DNA of 28,934 nt from Bacillota bacterium (GTDB lineage Bacteria > Bacillota > Clostridia > Christensenellales > CAG-138). Shown here in pieces: positions 15,940-23,534 of the stretch. The stretch lies in assembly GCA_023453725.1 (NCBI GenBank), contig JAEXTB010000091.1:1-28934 (forward strand), written 5' to 3'. The notes under the pieces are model-generated. The model searched no databases. It was not told the DNA's origin and saw nothing but the letters and a program-made list of their open reading frames with translations. The translations under genes were made by a program, and so were the position numbers. The stretch's first letter is position 1. Each line of letters begins with the position of its first letter.

Positions 15940-17112
15940 TTAGGGCTTGGGTTCAATCAGTTCGGGGGATTCGTACACGACTTTGAATGAGCCATCGGGA
16001 GCAACCTGCGCGATACGGCCGCGGCACCAGAGATGGTGGCTGTTTTCGTCAATCTTGATGTGTCCCTGCGGGGCGTCCATTTCCAGGCCCTTGAATGCTG
16101 CCAAAATAGTCTCAGGCTTAAAATCTGCGGCCTTTTCAAGCGCCATGGCAAGCAGCTTGACCGAATCATAACTGGCCTCGCCTACCGCTGTTACATCGCG
16201 GTTACCAAATTTCTTTTCGTATTTGTCCACGAAGGTTTTGTTCGCTTCGCTCTCGATGGTGTTGAAATAGTTGAAACAGGAGTAATGCCCCACCGCCGCG
16301 TCGCCAATGGCCGCGACCGAGGCTTCGTCTGTGATGGTGCTTGCAATGGGCATTGTCGCAGCATCAAAGCCATAGCTCTTATACTGCTTGTAGAAAGCCA
16401 CAGCGCTGTCGCCATTCAGGTTGGCATAGATCACATCCGGATCGGCTTCTTTTATTTTGGCAATAACGGAAGCGAAATCAGAATTGCCGGAGGGCACAAT
16501 CTCATTGCCCACGATCTCGCCGCCGTTTGCCTTTACCACTTCAACGGCCTGCGCGTGAATCAGAGATACATACACCGTCTCCGAACCCAGGAAGAAGAAC
16601 TTTTTGCCAACGTTGTCCATCAGCCAGGGTACAAACAGGTCGTTTTGCTGGTTGAGTACGCTGCCGGTATAAATGAGATTCGGGGAAGGATCTTCGCCTT
16701 CATAGAAGGTGGGATATACCAGGATGCCGTTGTTCTGTTCCACAATGGGCCGTGCCGCAACACGGCTCGCCGAGGTGTAAAGGCCTACCGTGGCCACGAC
16801 CTGATCCTGCATGATCAGCTTTTTCATTTTGTCGGCTGCTTTGGCCGGATCGGTGGAATAATCCTCGAATATCGGAACCAGTTTCTTGCCCTTTACGCCG
16901 CCCGCCTCGTTTACCTCGTCGATCGCCATCATAGCAGCATTGTACATGCACTCCTCGGTAATAGCCGTAGCGCCGGTCTTGGAGAATATCAGGCCGATTT
17001 TAATCTCGCCAGATGCTCCTCCGCTTACGTTTGAACTCCCACACCCCGTTAGCCCGAGAACTGTCGCTGCGCACAATAGCAGCGCCATGCCAACCCTTAC
17101 CCATTTTTTCAT
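15940..17112 (-). CDS. urtA: Urea/amide-type ABC transporter substrate-binding lipoprotein UrtA-like
   Basis: This 390-residue type I periplasmic-binding protein starts with a lipoprotein signal peptide whose lipobox LTGC ends at Cys24. It is therefore anchored outside the membrane. The mature part shows UrtA/AmiC-group features: IKIGLIFSKTGATA, FYEGEDPSPNLIYTG, a YFNTIESEANKTFVDKY segment, and the late MDAPQGHIKIDENSHHLW. That group binds urea, short amides and related small nitrogen compounds, but binding residues cannot be assigned by eye. The ATG at 17112 follows GGAGGAAA. It lies 101 bases after the 2Fe-2S subunit gene of the molybdenum hydroxylase, so it may be read from the same transcript. 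Confidence 0.87.
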   Translation of the reverse strand: MKKWVRVGMALLLCAATVLGLTGCGSSNVSGGASGEIKIGLIFSKTGATAITEECMYNAAMMAIDEVNEAGGVKGKKLVPIFEDYSTDPAKAADKMKKLIMQDQVVATVGLYTSASRVAARPIVEQNNGILVYPTFYEGEDPSPNLIYTGSVLNQQNDLFVPWLMDNVGKKFFFLGSETVYVSLIHAQAVEVVKANGGEIVGNEIVPSGNSDFASVIAKIKEADPDVIYANLNGDSAVAFYKQYKSYGFDAATMPIASTITDEASVAAIGDAAVGHYSCFNYFNTIESEANKTFVDKYEKKFGNRDVTAVGEASYDSVKLLAMALEKAADFKPETILAAFKGLEMDAPQGHIKIDENSHHLWCRGRIAQVAPDGSFKVVYESPELIEPKP

Positions 17113-17213
17113 TCTGCTTTCCTCCCCTTACTCGCTTCAGAAACCGCATTAAGATATATCTCCAAACGCCGTTTTCACGGCAAATTTGGGCAGACGTAAA
17201 ATCCCCCGGCCTA

Positions 17214-17702
17214 TTAACGCTTCCGTTCATGCTGCAAAAGCACCTCTGCGGCGGTCCGTACCGCCCGGCTCATCGATGAATATCCGCCGCAGCGGCACAA
17301 ATGCCCGCCCAGCGCCTCCAATACATCCTCCTCCGAAGGGTCCGGATGTTTATCTAGCATCGCCTTTGCCGCCATCAGAACGCCCGGGATACAGAACCCG
17401 CACTGCACCGCGCTGTGGTCTATAAACGCCTGCTGCAGTGGATGCAGGCCCTCATCATTCGCCAGTCCCTCAACGGTCAGTATATCTGCGTCATCGGCTT
17501 CCGCAGCCAATATGATGCAGGACCGTACGGGTACGCCATTCATCAGAACGGTGCACGCGCCGCATTCGCCGTTCTCGCAGCCTGATTTGGTGCCGGTGAG
17601 CCCTGCTTCCTCCCGGATAAAGTGCAGCAGGGTTTGCGCCGTATCCACTTCCGCTTCTATCCGCTCGCCGTTGATGCGCATCGCAACCGGAACCTTATGC
17701 AT
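17214..17702 (-). CDS. Xanthine dehydrogenase-family 2Fe-2S subunit
   Basis: The 162-residue protein has both clusters expected of molybdenum hydroxylase small subunits. A plant-type [2Fe-2S] domain has Cys42, Cys47, Cys50 (CENGECGAC) and Cys62. An alpha-helical domain has CGFC (101, 104) and CRC (136, 138). It shuttles electrons from the molybdenum centre to FAD. The ATG at 17702 is preferred, with GAGGTG six bases upstream. It overlaps the FAD-subunit stop by eight bases; a GTG at 17711 is an alternative. All eight ligands are intact. Confidence 0.92.
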   Translation of the reverse strand: MHKVPVAMRINGERIEAEVDTAQTLLHFIREEAGLTGTKSGCENGECGACTVLMNGVPVRSCIILAAEADDADILTVEGLANDEGLHPLQQAFIDHSAVQCGFCIPGVLMAAKAMLDKHPDPSEEDVLEALGGHLCRCGGYSSMSRAVRTAAEVLLQHERKR

Positions 17703-18549
17703 ACAGCACACCTCTATTCATCTCTTCAATCACCATTTTAATAAGAACCCGGATCATTTCTTTTTTATACTCCGGCGAGGCGCGCATGCTGCTGCTGCGG
17801 GGAGAGATGTTGTTCACAATGGCCGCCAAAGCTTCGTCTAAAAGCGGTGTGGAGTAAGGGGCGCTGTTCAATATTTCCTCCGCCATGCGCGCGCGCGCAA
17901 CTGTGGGCCACGCCGCACCCAAAGCAATACGGAAATTATGAAGCCCTTCGCAGTAGACAGCCACACTGATGCCCGAAAGATCCATGCCCTTTACGCGGCT
18001 CCTTCGGTAATATTTGCTTTTTGAGCGCTCCGGGGGCGTTTTGAGCTGTACGCCTTTCAACACCTCTCCGGGCCGCAGATCCACTTTGCCGGGGGCCAGC
18101 AGGAACCGTTCCAACGGGATTATCCGCTCTGCCTGCAAGCTGACCAGGTGCACATCCGCGTTATACAACAGCAGGCCGGGCAGTGAATCCGCTGAAGGCG
18201 AGCCATTACAGATATTCCCGCCGATGGTGGCACGCTGTCGAATTTCATAACAGCCGATATGTCCTGCTCCCTCCACCAGCGCCTGATACACTTGCGCAAG
18301 CGGATGCTCAAACACAGCTTGCACTGGTTCCGCAGCTCCAATGAACAGGCCGCCCTGTACCGGATAAATACCCCGTAATTCCTCTACAGCCTTCACATCC
18401 ACCACAACAGTGGGTTTGAGTCTTTCCTCACGCATCAGCAGCAGCAGATCTGTCCCGCCCGCCAGGAGTTTTACGCCCTCCTGTACGGCTAGCTCCAGCA
18501 GAGCGGGAAGCGTAACGGGTCTTTCGTATCGATAGTCGCTAACGATCAT
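17695..18549 (-). CDS. Xanthine dehydrogenase-family FAD-binding subunit
   Basis: This 284-residue subunit has the FAD pyrophosphate-binding motif KLLAGGTDLL (about 28-37). The second conserved stretch is IRQRATIGGNICNGSPSADSLP near 105-126, both typical of the medium chain of xanthine dehydrogenase, CO dehydrogenase and related enzymes. It passes electrons from the [2Fe-2S] clusters to an acceptor. The ATG at 18549 follows GGGAGGTG and overlaps the large-subunit stop by 11 bases. A frame extending to 18819 merely lies over the large-subunit gene and is not used. The close overlaps indicate coupled translation of all three subunits. Confidence 0.9.
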   Translation of the reverse strand: MIVSDYRYERPVTLPALLELAVQEGVKLLAGGTDLLLLMREERLKPTVVVDVKAVEELRGIYPVQGGLFIGAAEPVQAVFEHPLAQVYQALVEGAGHIGCYEIRQRATIGGNICNGSPSADSLPGLLLYNADVHLVSLQAERIIPLERFLLAPGKVDLRPGEVLKGVQLKTPPERSKSKYYRRSRVKGMDLSGISVAVYCEGLHNFRIALGAAWPTVARARMAEEILNSAPYSTPLLDEALAAIVNNISPRSSSMRASPEYKKEMIRVLIKMVIEEMNRGVLYA

Positions 18550-20863
18550 CGAGGCCACCTCCCTTGCGCTTGGTAACAACCCGATCAGCTGATGCCGGGA
18601 GGCTATGAAAGCGCAGGCCCGTTGCGTCATTGATTGCGTTGAGCAGCGCAGGCGCGGTACCAACCGCACCATGCTCCCCAATGCCCTTTGCGCCATAAGG
18701 CCCGGATTCTTCAGGCGTCTGTACAAAAAACACCTCTGTTTTACATGGAATGTCCTCAATGCCGGGGATTTTATAATCCACCAGCGTATCGTTACGTACT
18801 TTTCCGGTCTTTTGATCAAAGACTACCGTTTCACTTAGCGCGCTGCCCGCCGCCATCAACATGGCGCCGGTCACCTGCTCTTTGGCAAGTGCCGGGTTGA
18901 TAATGGTTCCAGCATCGATGGCATTTAGTAGGCGCAGCATTGTTACCTCGCCAGTACGCAAATCCACTGCGACCTCCGCACCGACGCAGCCGAATGTCCA
19001 GTCGGCCGCGGCATTGCCCTGCCCGGTTTCGGCATCGTGGTTCTGTATACCCTCAGGTACAAAATAGCCCACGCCCATAACCGGTTGTGTAAGCGCAATG
19101 CCATCCGGCCTGCAAAAGCCCGTGGCAAACTGCCCCCAGCCAATTGACTGGCCGTCATAGCGCACCTCGCCCCCCCCAACTTCCACGCAGTCAGCAGGCA
19201 CACCAAACACCTTTGCCCCCTGCTCCCGTAGCTTGCACTTTAAGTCCTCAGCCGCCAGCAAGACAGCATTTCCCGCTCCCCACGTGGAACGGCTGGCCAC
19301 TGTCTGCCAATCGTACGGGGAGATGAGCGTATCCACAGAATACCGGAAATGCACCCGTTCAAAAGGCAGCCCGAGCGCTTCCGCGCCAATCTGCGCCAAT
19401 GCAGTATGCAAGCCCTGGCCCATATCCACAGCGCCCGTACTCATGCTGACGCTTCCGTCGGCATTGATCTTTATGAATGCGCCGGATTGTGCGTTGGTGG
19501 GCATACATGGTGTTTTCATATAAGCCGCCATGCCGCGCCCTATGGCAACATGCGATGGAAATTTCGGTTTTATAGTGCCAAACAGCTTTTCGGAAATGAT
19601 GCGTGTGCATTCCCCTACATTTCCGTTGGATGGATGCATTACCTGCCCCAGCCCGTTTTTGTCCCCCGGGCGCAGCAGGTTTTTTAAGCGGAGTTCCTGT
19701 GGCTGCATTCCTAGTTTCTCTGCCGCTACATCCATCAAGCTTTCAACCGCCAGATGCGCCTCCGGATGCCCATATCCACGGGTAGCCCCTATAGGCGGCG
19801 TATTGGTATATACGCCATACACATCCAGGCGCAGATGCTCTACGCTGTACGGGCCGGTGCCTGCCGAGGCCATTCCTGTGATGATATTGACGGCATAATC
19901 GGCATTCCCGCCGCTGCCTAGCGCCGATTCTCCTACCATTGCCAGCAGCTTCCCTGTTTTATCAAATCCCAGCCGGTACCGGCATCTTGCGTTACGGCCA
20001 TGGGTTACCCCGCAGAACATTTCTTCACGGCTTAACAGCAGCCGCACGTATCTTCCCGGTACCAACCGCGCCACACAGGCCACAAGCGCCTCAATCGTGA
20101 TATCCGACTTGCCGCCGAATCCGCCGCCCAAAAAGGGAGCAACGACCCGTATCTTGTTATAAGGGATTTCTAAAAGTTCCGAAATGGCTGCCTGTACCAC
20201 AAATGGCGCCTGGGTGGTAGCATACATGAGCATGGAGCCATCCTGTGCATAACGGGCTACCGCGCAATGCGGCTCCATTTGCGCATGGATCACCGAGGGG
20301 AAACAATACTCCCCTTCCACCACGCAATCCGCCGTTTCCATAACCGTGTCGGCCTGGCCTTTGCGAATCTTGAAATGCTGGTAGGTATTATGCCCCTCCC
20401 GGTGCACATAAGGAAGAATCTGATACTCCATCAGCTTTTCATGCAGCACTGGAGAGGAATGATCCTTTGCCTCCCAAGGATCCAGCACAAAAGGCAAGAC
20501 CTCATAGGTAACCTGAATTTTTTTGAGGGCGCGCCAGGCTTCCTTTTCGCTGCGCGCCACGACTACAGCTACTGGTTCCCCCACAAAACGCACTTTCTCT
20601 CTGGCAATCGGGTGCTGATCCTGTATGGCTACCCCAAAGGGACCGGGTACATCCTTCCCGATTGCTATTTTTATGACCCCCGGCATTCCGGCCGCCTCCG
20701 ATGTATCGATCGCTAGAATGCGCGCATGCGCATACGGAGAACGAAGCACCTTTATATGCAGCAGATTGGGAAAGTTCATATCCGCGGTATACAGCGTGCA
20801 GCCAGTCACCTTTTCTATGCCATCCACCCTGTGGGGGCTGCTGCCTACTGTTTGAAAGCCCAT
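18539..20863 (-). CDS. Xanthine dehydrogenase-family molybdopterin-binding subunit
   Basis: The 774-residue catalytic subunit hydroxylates a carbon next to nitrogen in a heterocycle (or an aldehyde) using a molybdenum cofactor. Seen are the N-terminal hammerhead domain (GSSPHRVDGIEKVTG), QMEPHCAVA near 195, the Mo-contacting GGGFGGK (246-252), TRGYGHPEAH (Arg362) and the catalytic-Glu motif GIGE (Glu730). In animal xanthine dehydrogenase a substrate-binding Glu follows GGFGGK; here that position is Ser253. The Arg and catalytic Glu appear kept, so the substrate is probably not plain xanthine (inference). The ATG at 20863 follows AAGGAGGG. It heads the enzyme-importer gene run. Confidence 0.88.
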   Translation of the reverse strand: MGFQTVGSSPHRVDGIEKVTGCTLYTADMNFPNLLHIKVLRSPYAHARILAIDTSEAAGMPGVIKIAIGKDVPGPFGVAIQDQHPIAREKVRFVGEPVAVVVARSEKEAWRALKKIQVTYEVLPFVLDPWEAKDHSSPVLHEKLMEYQILPYVHREGHNTYQHFKIRKGQADTVMETADCVVEGEYCFPSVIHAQMEPHCAVARYAQDGSMLMYATTQAPFVVQAAISELLEIPYNKIRVVAPFLGGGFGGKSDITIEALVACVARLVPGRYVRLLLSREEMFCGVTHGRNARCRYRLGFDKTGKLLAMVGESALGSGGNADYAVNIITGMASAGTGPYSVEHLRLDVYGVYTNTPPIGATRGYGHPEAHLAVESLMDVAAEKLGMQPQELRLKNLLRPGDKNGLGQVMHPSNGNVGECTRIISEKLFGTIKPKFPSHVAIGRGMAAYMKTPCMPTNAQSGAFIKINADGSVSMSTGAVDMGQGLHTALAQIGAEALGLPFERVHFRYSVDTLISPYDWQTVASRSTWGAGNAVLLAAEDLKCKLREQGAKVFGVPADCVEVGGGEVRYDGQSIGWGQFATGFCRPDGIALTQPVMGVGYFVPEGIQNHDAETGQGNAAADWTFGCVGAEVAVDLRTGEVTMLRLLNAIDAGTIINPALAKEQVTGAMLMAAGSALSETVVFDQKTGKVRNDTLVDYKIPGIEDIPCKTEVFFVQTPEESGPYGAKGIGEHGAVGTAPALLNAINDATGLRFHSLPASADRVVTKRKGGGLDDR

Positions 20864-20951
20864 ACAATCCCTCCTTCAGAACACGGCAAGCGCTTGTCGC
20901 CAAGCTCACAGTTAAAGCCTGCGGATTCTCCCCAATAAAACCCTTCAAAAA

Positions 20952-20986
20952 TTGCAGCCCTATTTGGTTTATATACAGGGCTGCAA
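20952..20986 (-). terminator. Intrinsic terminator after the amidohydrolase gene
   Basis: A 10-bp perfect stem (20952-20961 with 20977-20986, TTGCAGCCCT arm) is followed on the minus strand by TTTTTGAAGGG. It lies between the amidohydrolase and the molybdenum hydroxylase genes. It can separate their transcription or act as a regulated attenuator. Confidence 0.8.
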
Positions 20987-21019
20987 ACTTTCTTGAAAAG
21001 GGATGCTTTATTCCTCCGC

Positions 21020-22228
21020 TTAGCGGGGTATTGTCACCTCTTTGCCGTTTTTAATTACATGCAGCGGTGCCTGATGCTCCCAGATAGCGTGGTAGATGTC
21101 CTTCGCCTCCAGCACAACAAGATCCGCATTGCCGCCGACTTCGAGCACGTGCCCACGGATTCCCAGCACTTTGGCTGCTGAAGTCGTAATCATATCGTAC
21201 AGGAACTCCATATCCGCAAATGAAGTCATCCACATTAAATGGGATGCCAGGAACGCGATCTCAAGCATATTGCAGCGCCCGAACGGATAGTAGGCGTCTG
21301 CAATGTCGTCTTGCCCAAGTGCCACGGGAATTCCAGCCGCAGCCAGTTCCCGTACCCGCGCATGAAGCGGGCCAGTGTGCGGATCTGCCACCAAACCGAT
21401 ACCCGCCCTTTTCATAAGCGCCACCAGTTTGCGGAAATAATTCTCCCCATAGAGCGCCATCGCGCGGCAGTGCTGCGCGGTTACGCGGCCCTGCCAGCCT
21501 TCCTTATGCGCACGCAGGGCAAGCATCTCCAGCGTCTTTTCGCTCTCGTCACCAACATCGTCGAGTAGCATGGAGACATCTTTGTTGTATTTCACCGCAA
21601 TATCAAACATTTTATCGATATGGTTTTGTTCGTCTGCTTTGATATATTCAATCCAGGGAATACCACCCACCACATCCGCGCCCATCTCAATCGCCTGTAC
21701 CACATAGCCTTCCGCTTCCGGCTCGCGTACCACGCCATCCTGCGGGAAGGCAACCACCTGCAGCTCCACGCGATCGGCGTATTCTGTACGCGCTTTGAGC
21801 AGCGCCTTTATGCCTTCGAGCCTGGCCTTGGAATCCACATCCGCAAACGCTCGGATATGCGTATTCCCATAGTGTAAAGCAAGATCGCATGCTCTCCGGA
21901 CATTGGGAAGTATCCATTCCTCATTGTAGGCGGCTTTAAAGTCTGCCGCGCGCTCAATTGCCGTCATGGCCCCACCCATGCCGCCGTGGTGGTATTCGCC
22001 CAGAGCAGCCTGGCCTGCCATTTCGAGCGTATACACCTTGCATAAATGCAGGTGCCCATTAACGAACGATTCGGTAACCAGGCCGCCGCCGGCATCTATC
22101 ATATGGCCAGCTTCAACCGGAAGATTTGGCTCGATTGCAACTATTTTACCATCCTGTATACCGATGCAGACCAGTTCCCCATTTTGCTTGCGGGTACGCG
22201 CGTTGGTGATCAGCAAATCAAACGCCAT
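21020..22228 (-). CDS. Cytosine deaminase-family amidohydrolase, divergent active site
   Basis: The 402-residue protein aligns along its length with CodA/AtzC-type deaminases. It has GHLH (His59, His61), LQVVAFPQDG (157-166), GADVVGGIPW, TAQH (His253) and GQDD (Asp307) before a YPFGRCNML motif. Two key residues differ. Where CodA has HCDE (metal ligand His214 and proton-shuttling Glu217), this protein has LLDD (Leu221, Asp224). It may therefore bind metal differently and act on another N-heterocycle or cyclic amide. The ATG at 22228 follows GGAGG by eight bases; upstream ATGs at 22243 and 22252 are less likely. It lies upstream of the molybdenum hydroxylase genes but behind a terminator. Confidence 0.8.
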   Translation of the reverse strand: MAFDLLITNARTRKQNGELVCIGIQDGKIVAIEPNLPVEAGHMIDAGGGLVTESFVNGHLHLCKVYTLEMAGQAALGEYHHGGMGGAMTAIERAADFKAAYNEEWILPNVRRACDLALHYGNTHIRAFADVDSKARLEGIKALLKARTEYADRVELQVVAFPQDGVVREPEAEGYVVQAIEMGADVVGGIPWIEYIKADEQNHIDKMFDIAVKYNKDVSMLLDDVGDESEKTLEMLALRAHKEGWQGRVTAQHCRAMALYGENYFRKLVALMKRAGIGLVADPHTGPLHARVRELAAAGIPVALGQDDIADAYYPFGRCNMLEIAFLASHLMWMTSFADMEFLYDMITTSAAKVLGIRGHVLEVGGNADLVVLEAKDIYHAIWEHQAPLHVIKNGKEVTIPR

Positions 22229-22360
22229 GTATTTGTCCTCCATTGTTTTCATTGTCGGCTACAGTTGCGCGTTGGTTTACGTATATTCAGTTGCAGAATC
22301 AGGTAAAGAGTGAAGGCTTTGGTAGAATGTGAAAAAATGGGTTTCTATGAATTTGAATCT

Positions 22361-22389
22361 ATTATAAGTGATGCATAAAGCGCTGCCTA
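22361..22389 (-). promoter_or_regulatory. Probable promoter of the amidohydrolase gene
   Basis: On the minus strand TAGGCA (22389-22384, four of six consensus bases) and a perfect TATAAT (22366-22361) are 17 bp apart. Transcription would start near 22354 and leave a leader of about 125 bases before the ATG at 22228. No known riboswitch pattern was recognised in that leader. Confidence 0.5.
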
Positions 22390-22827
22390 TTGTATATTCC
22401 TATAAAATAATATGGCTGTCGGGGTATATTTTATGTGGATTTGCACAATGACTGGTAATGATAAGAAATGTATACAAAATATAGATATTAGCCAATAACA
22501 GCATGAACTGCCGTTTGTAAAATCCCTTAAAGCGTTATGATCCCTTCATGGTGGATTTAACAGAGCTCATGAAAATGCCAGTGCATTTTTCAGATCACTG
22601 GCAACTTCCCATTATGTTTAAAAGGTGGTTTCATAAGCGATTTTGTTAACCCAAGACTCACGATAAACAGGAATAATCCAAAGTATCCCTCCCCTATTAG
22701 ACGATTCGTCCGATGGTCCATAACCGAGAGATCTCTCTATATGATGGCCGAAAGTATGCGCGAGCGTTGCAAAAGGTGGTCCCTAGGCAACATAGTACAT
22801 TAAGAGAAAATTCACGAGAATAGATAC

Positions 22828-22861
22828 AAGCCGAAAGCTTCCAAATGAAAGCTTCCGGCTT
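22828..22861 (-). terminator. Stem-loop after the DUF2680 gene
   Basis: A 15-base arm (22828-22842) pairs with 22847-22861 with two mismatches around a four-base loop; the outer AAGCCG/CGGCTT and inner AAGCTT pairs are perfect. It starts 27 bases beyond the stop of the minus-strand gene. The downstream T content is modest. Confidence 0.6.
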
Positions 22862-22888
22862 GCCTGCTTAACAGCCTTTACCCTTGTC

Positions 22889-23332
22889 TCAATAGGCGTT
22901 TTGAACTTGGCCATAGCCCTGGCCGCAGCCGCCGCCGAACCTTCCGGTACCCATCATGCCGCGCCCCATCATGCCATAGCCAAAACCGTTGCCATTACCG
23001 GCGCCGATGCATGCCTCCATCCGGGTGCTCATGGCCTCATACAGCTTGTCGGCTTCGTCCTGGGTCATCTGGCCGCTTTTCACCGCTTCATCCAACCAAA
23101 GCTTATACTGGGCCAGGCGCTCCTGCTGGAACTCAGAGAGCTCGCCTGCGGCCGCCGCTTGCGCGCCATAGCTCTGGCCTGCCTGACGGTCCGCTTGGAC
23201 CTGGTCCGCCGTTTTGCCTGTGAGGTCCGAGACGATCTTTGCTGGCGTCTTCCAGTTAACCTCTGCTAAGGCCACCGTAGCAACCAATAACAGCGCCACC
23301 GCCGCAACAATTGCAAGTATTTTTCTCTTCAT
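22889..23332 (-). CDS. Secreted DUF2680-type protein with Met/Gly-rich tail
   Basis: The 147-residue protein has an N-terminal signal peptide (MKRKILAIVAAVALLLVATVALA, cleavage likely after residue 23). A helical middle follows whose ELSEFQQERLAQYKLWLDEAVKSG and TQDEADKLYEAM pattern resembles DUF2680 proteins. The tail (about 111-141) is rich in Gly, Met and some Cys (FGYGMMGRGMMGTG). It is expected outside the cell membrane. Function is unknown; Met-rich tails can bind Cu(I) or Ag(I), which is inference here. The ATG at 23332 follows AAGGGG by seven bases and starts exactly at the signal peptide. It is divergent from a two-component system and may be its target. Confidence 0.78.
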   Translation of the reverse strand: MKRKILAIVAAVALLLVATVALAEVNWKTPAKIVSDLTGKTADQVQADRQAGQSYGAQAAAAGELSEFQQERLAQYKLWLDEAVKSGQMTQDEADKLYEAMSTRMEACIGAGNGNGFGYGMMGRGMMGTGRFGGGCGQGYGQVQNAY

Positions 23333-23456
23333 GTTGTACCCCTTCTTGTGCGCTTGCCGCACTGTTTATGCTTTTATCCTAGACTGAAAATGTGTTGAAC
23401 TTGTGAGAGAAAACCGAAACTGTGTGAAGACTCACATTCGCAATGAAATGCCGTGA

Positions 23457-23462
23457 TATAAT
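23457..23462 (+). promoter_or_regulatory. -10 element for the two-component operon
   Basis: TATAAT stands about 70 bases before the response-regulator ATG. The hexamer 17 bases upstream (ACATTC) is a poor -35, so activation by a regulator binding the TGTG/CACA-rich sequence at 23395-23440 is plausible. Confidence 0.4.
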
Positions 23463-23480
23463 ACTGTAAAAGTGTTATAA

Positions 23481-23520
23481 ATGATCTGAATTTCGCTGGC
23501 GGACGACGGCCGGCGCATCT
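23481..23520 (+). repeat. Decayed direct repeat of the response-regulator 5' end
   Basis: These 40 bases match 23535-23574, the first 13 codons of the response-regulator gene, at 34 positions. All six differences are transitions. The copy starts with ATG but its third codon is TGA. It lies in the leader just before the true ribosome binding site (AGGGAG, 23521-23526). The offset is 54 bases. Confidence 0.85.
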
Positions 23521-23534
23521 AGGGAGTGATACCA

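Larger units (their letters stand above)
22253..22888. other. Long intergenic region
   Basis: About 630 bases hold no gene I can support. The left end contains the promoter and roughly 125-base leader of the amidohydrolase. The middle has an 8-bp hairpin (22576-22583 with 22596-22603) and small palindromes near 22700 and 22730. A 33-codon frame at 22548-22649 lacks a ribosome site. The right end carries the stem-loop at 22828-22861. Confidence 0.5.

Noticed and set aside
16033..17034. 333-codon plus-strand frame opposite the UrtA-like gene
   Set aside because: It has no domain, no ribosome site and lies fully antisense to a clear lipoprotein gene with lipobox and family motifs.
22229..22460. 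Purine riboswitch upstream of the deaminase-like gene
   Set aside because: The conserved loop sequences of purine riboswitches were looked for on both strands and not found; only scattered ATATGG-like and TATA-rich words occur.
22548..22649. 33-codon plus frame in the long intergenic region, considered as a transposase or phage remnant
   Set aside because: No ribosome site, no recognisable family and a stop only a few codons upstream of the ATG; the resemblance was too vague to report as a pseudogene.
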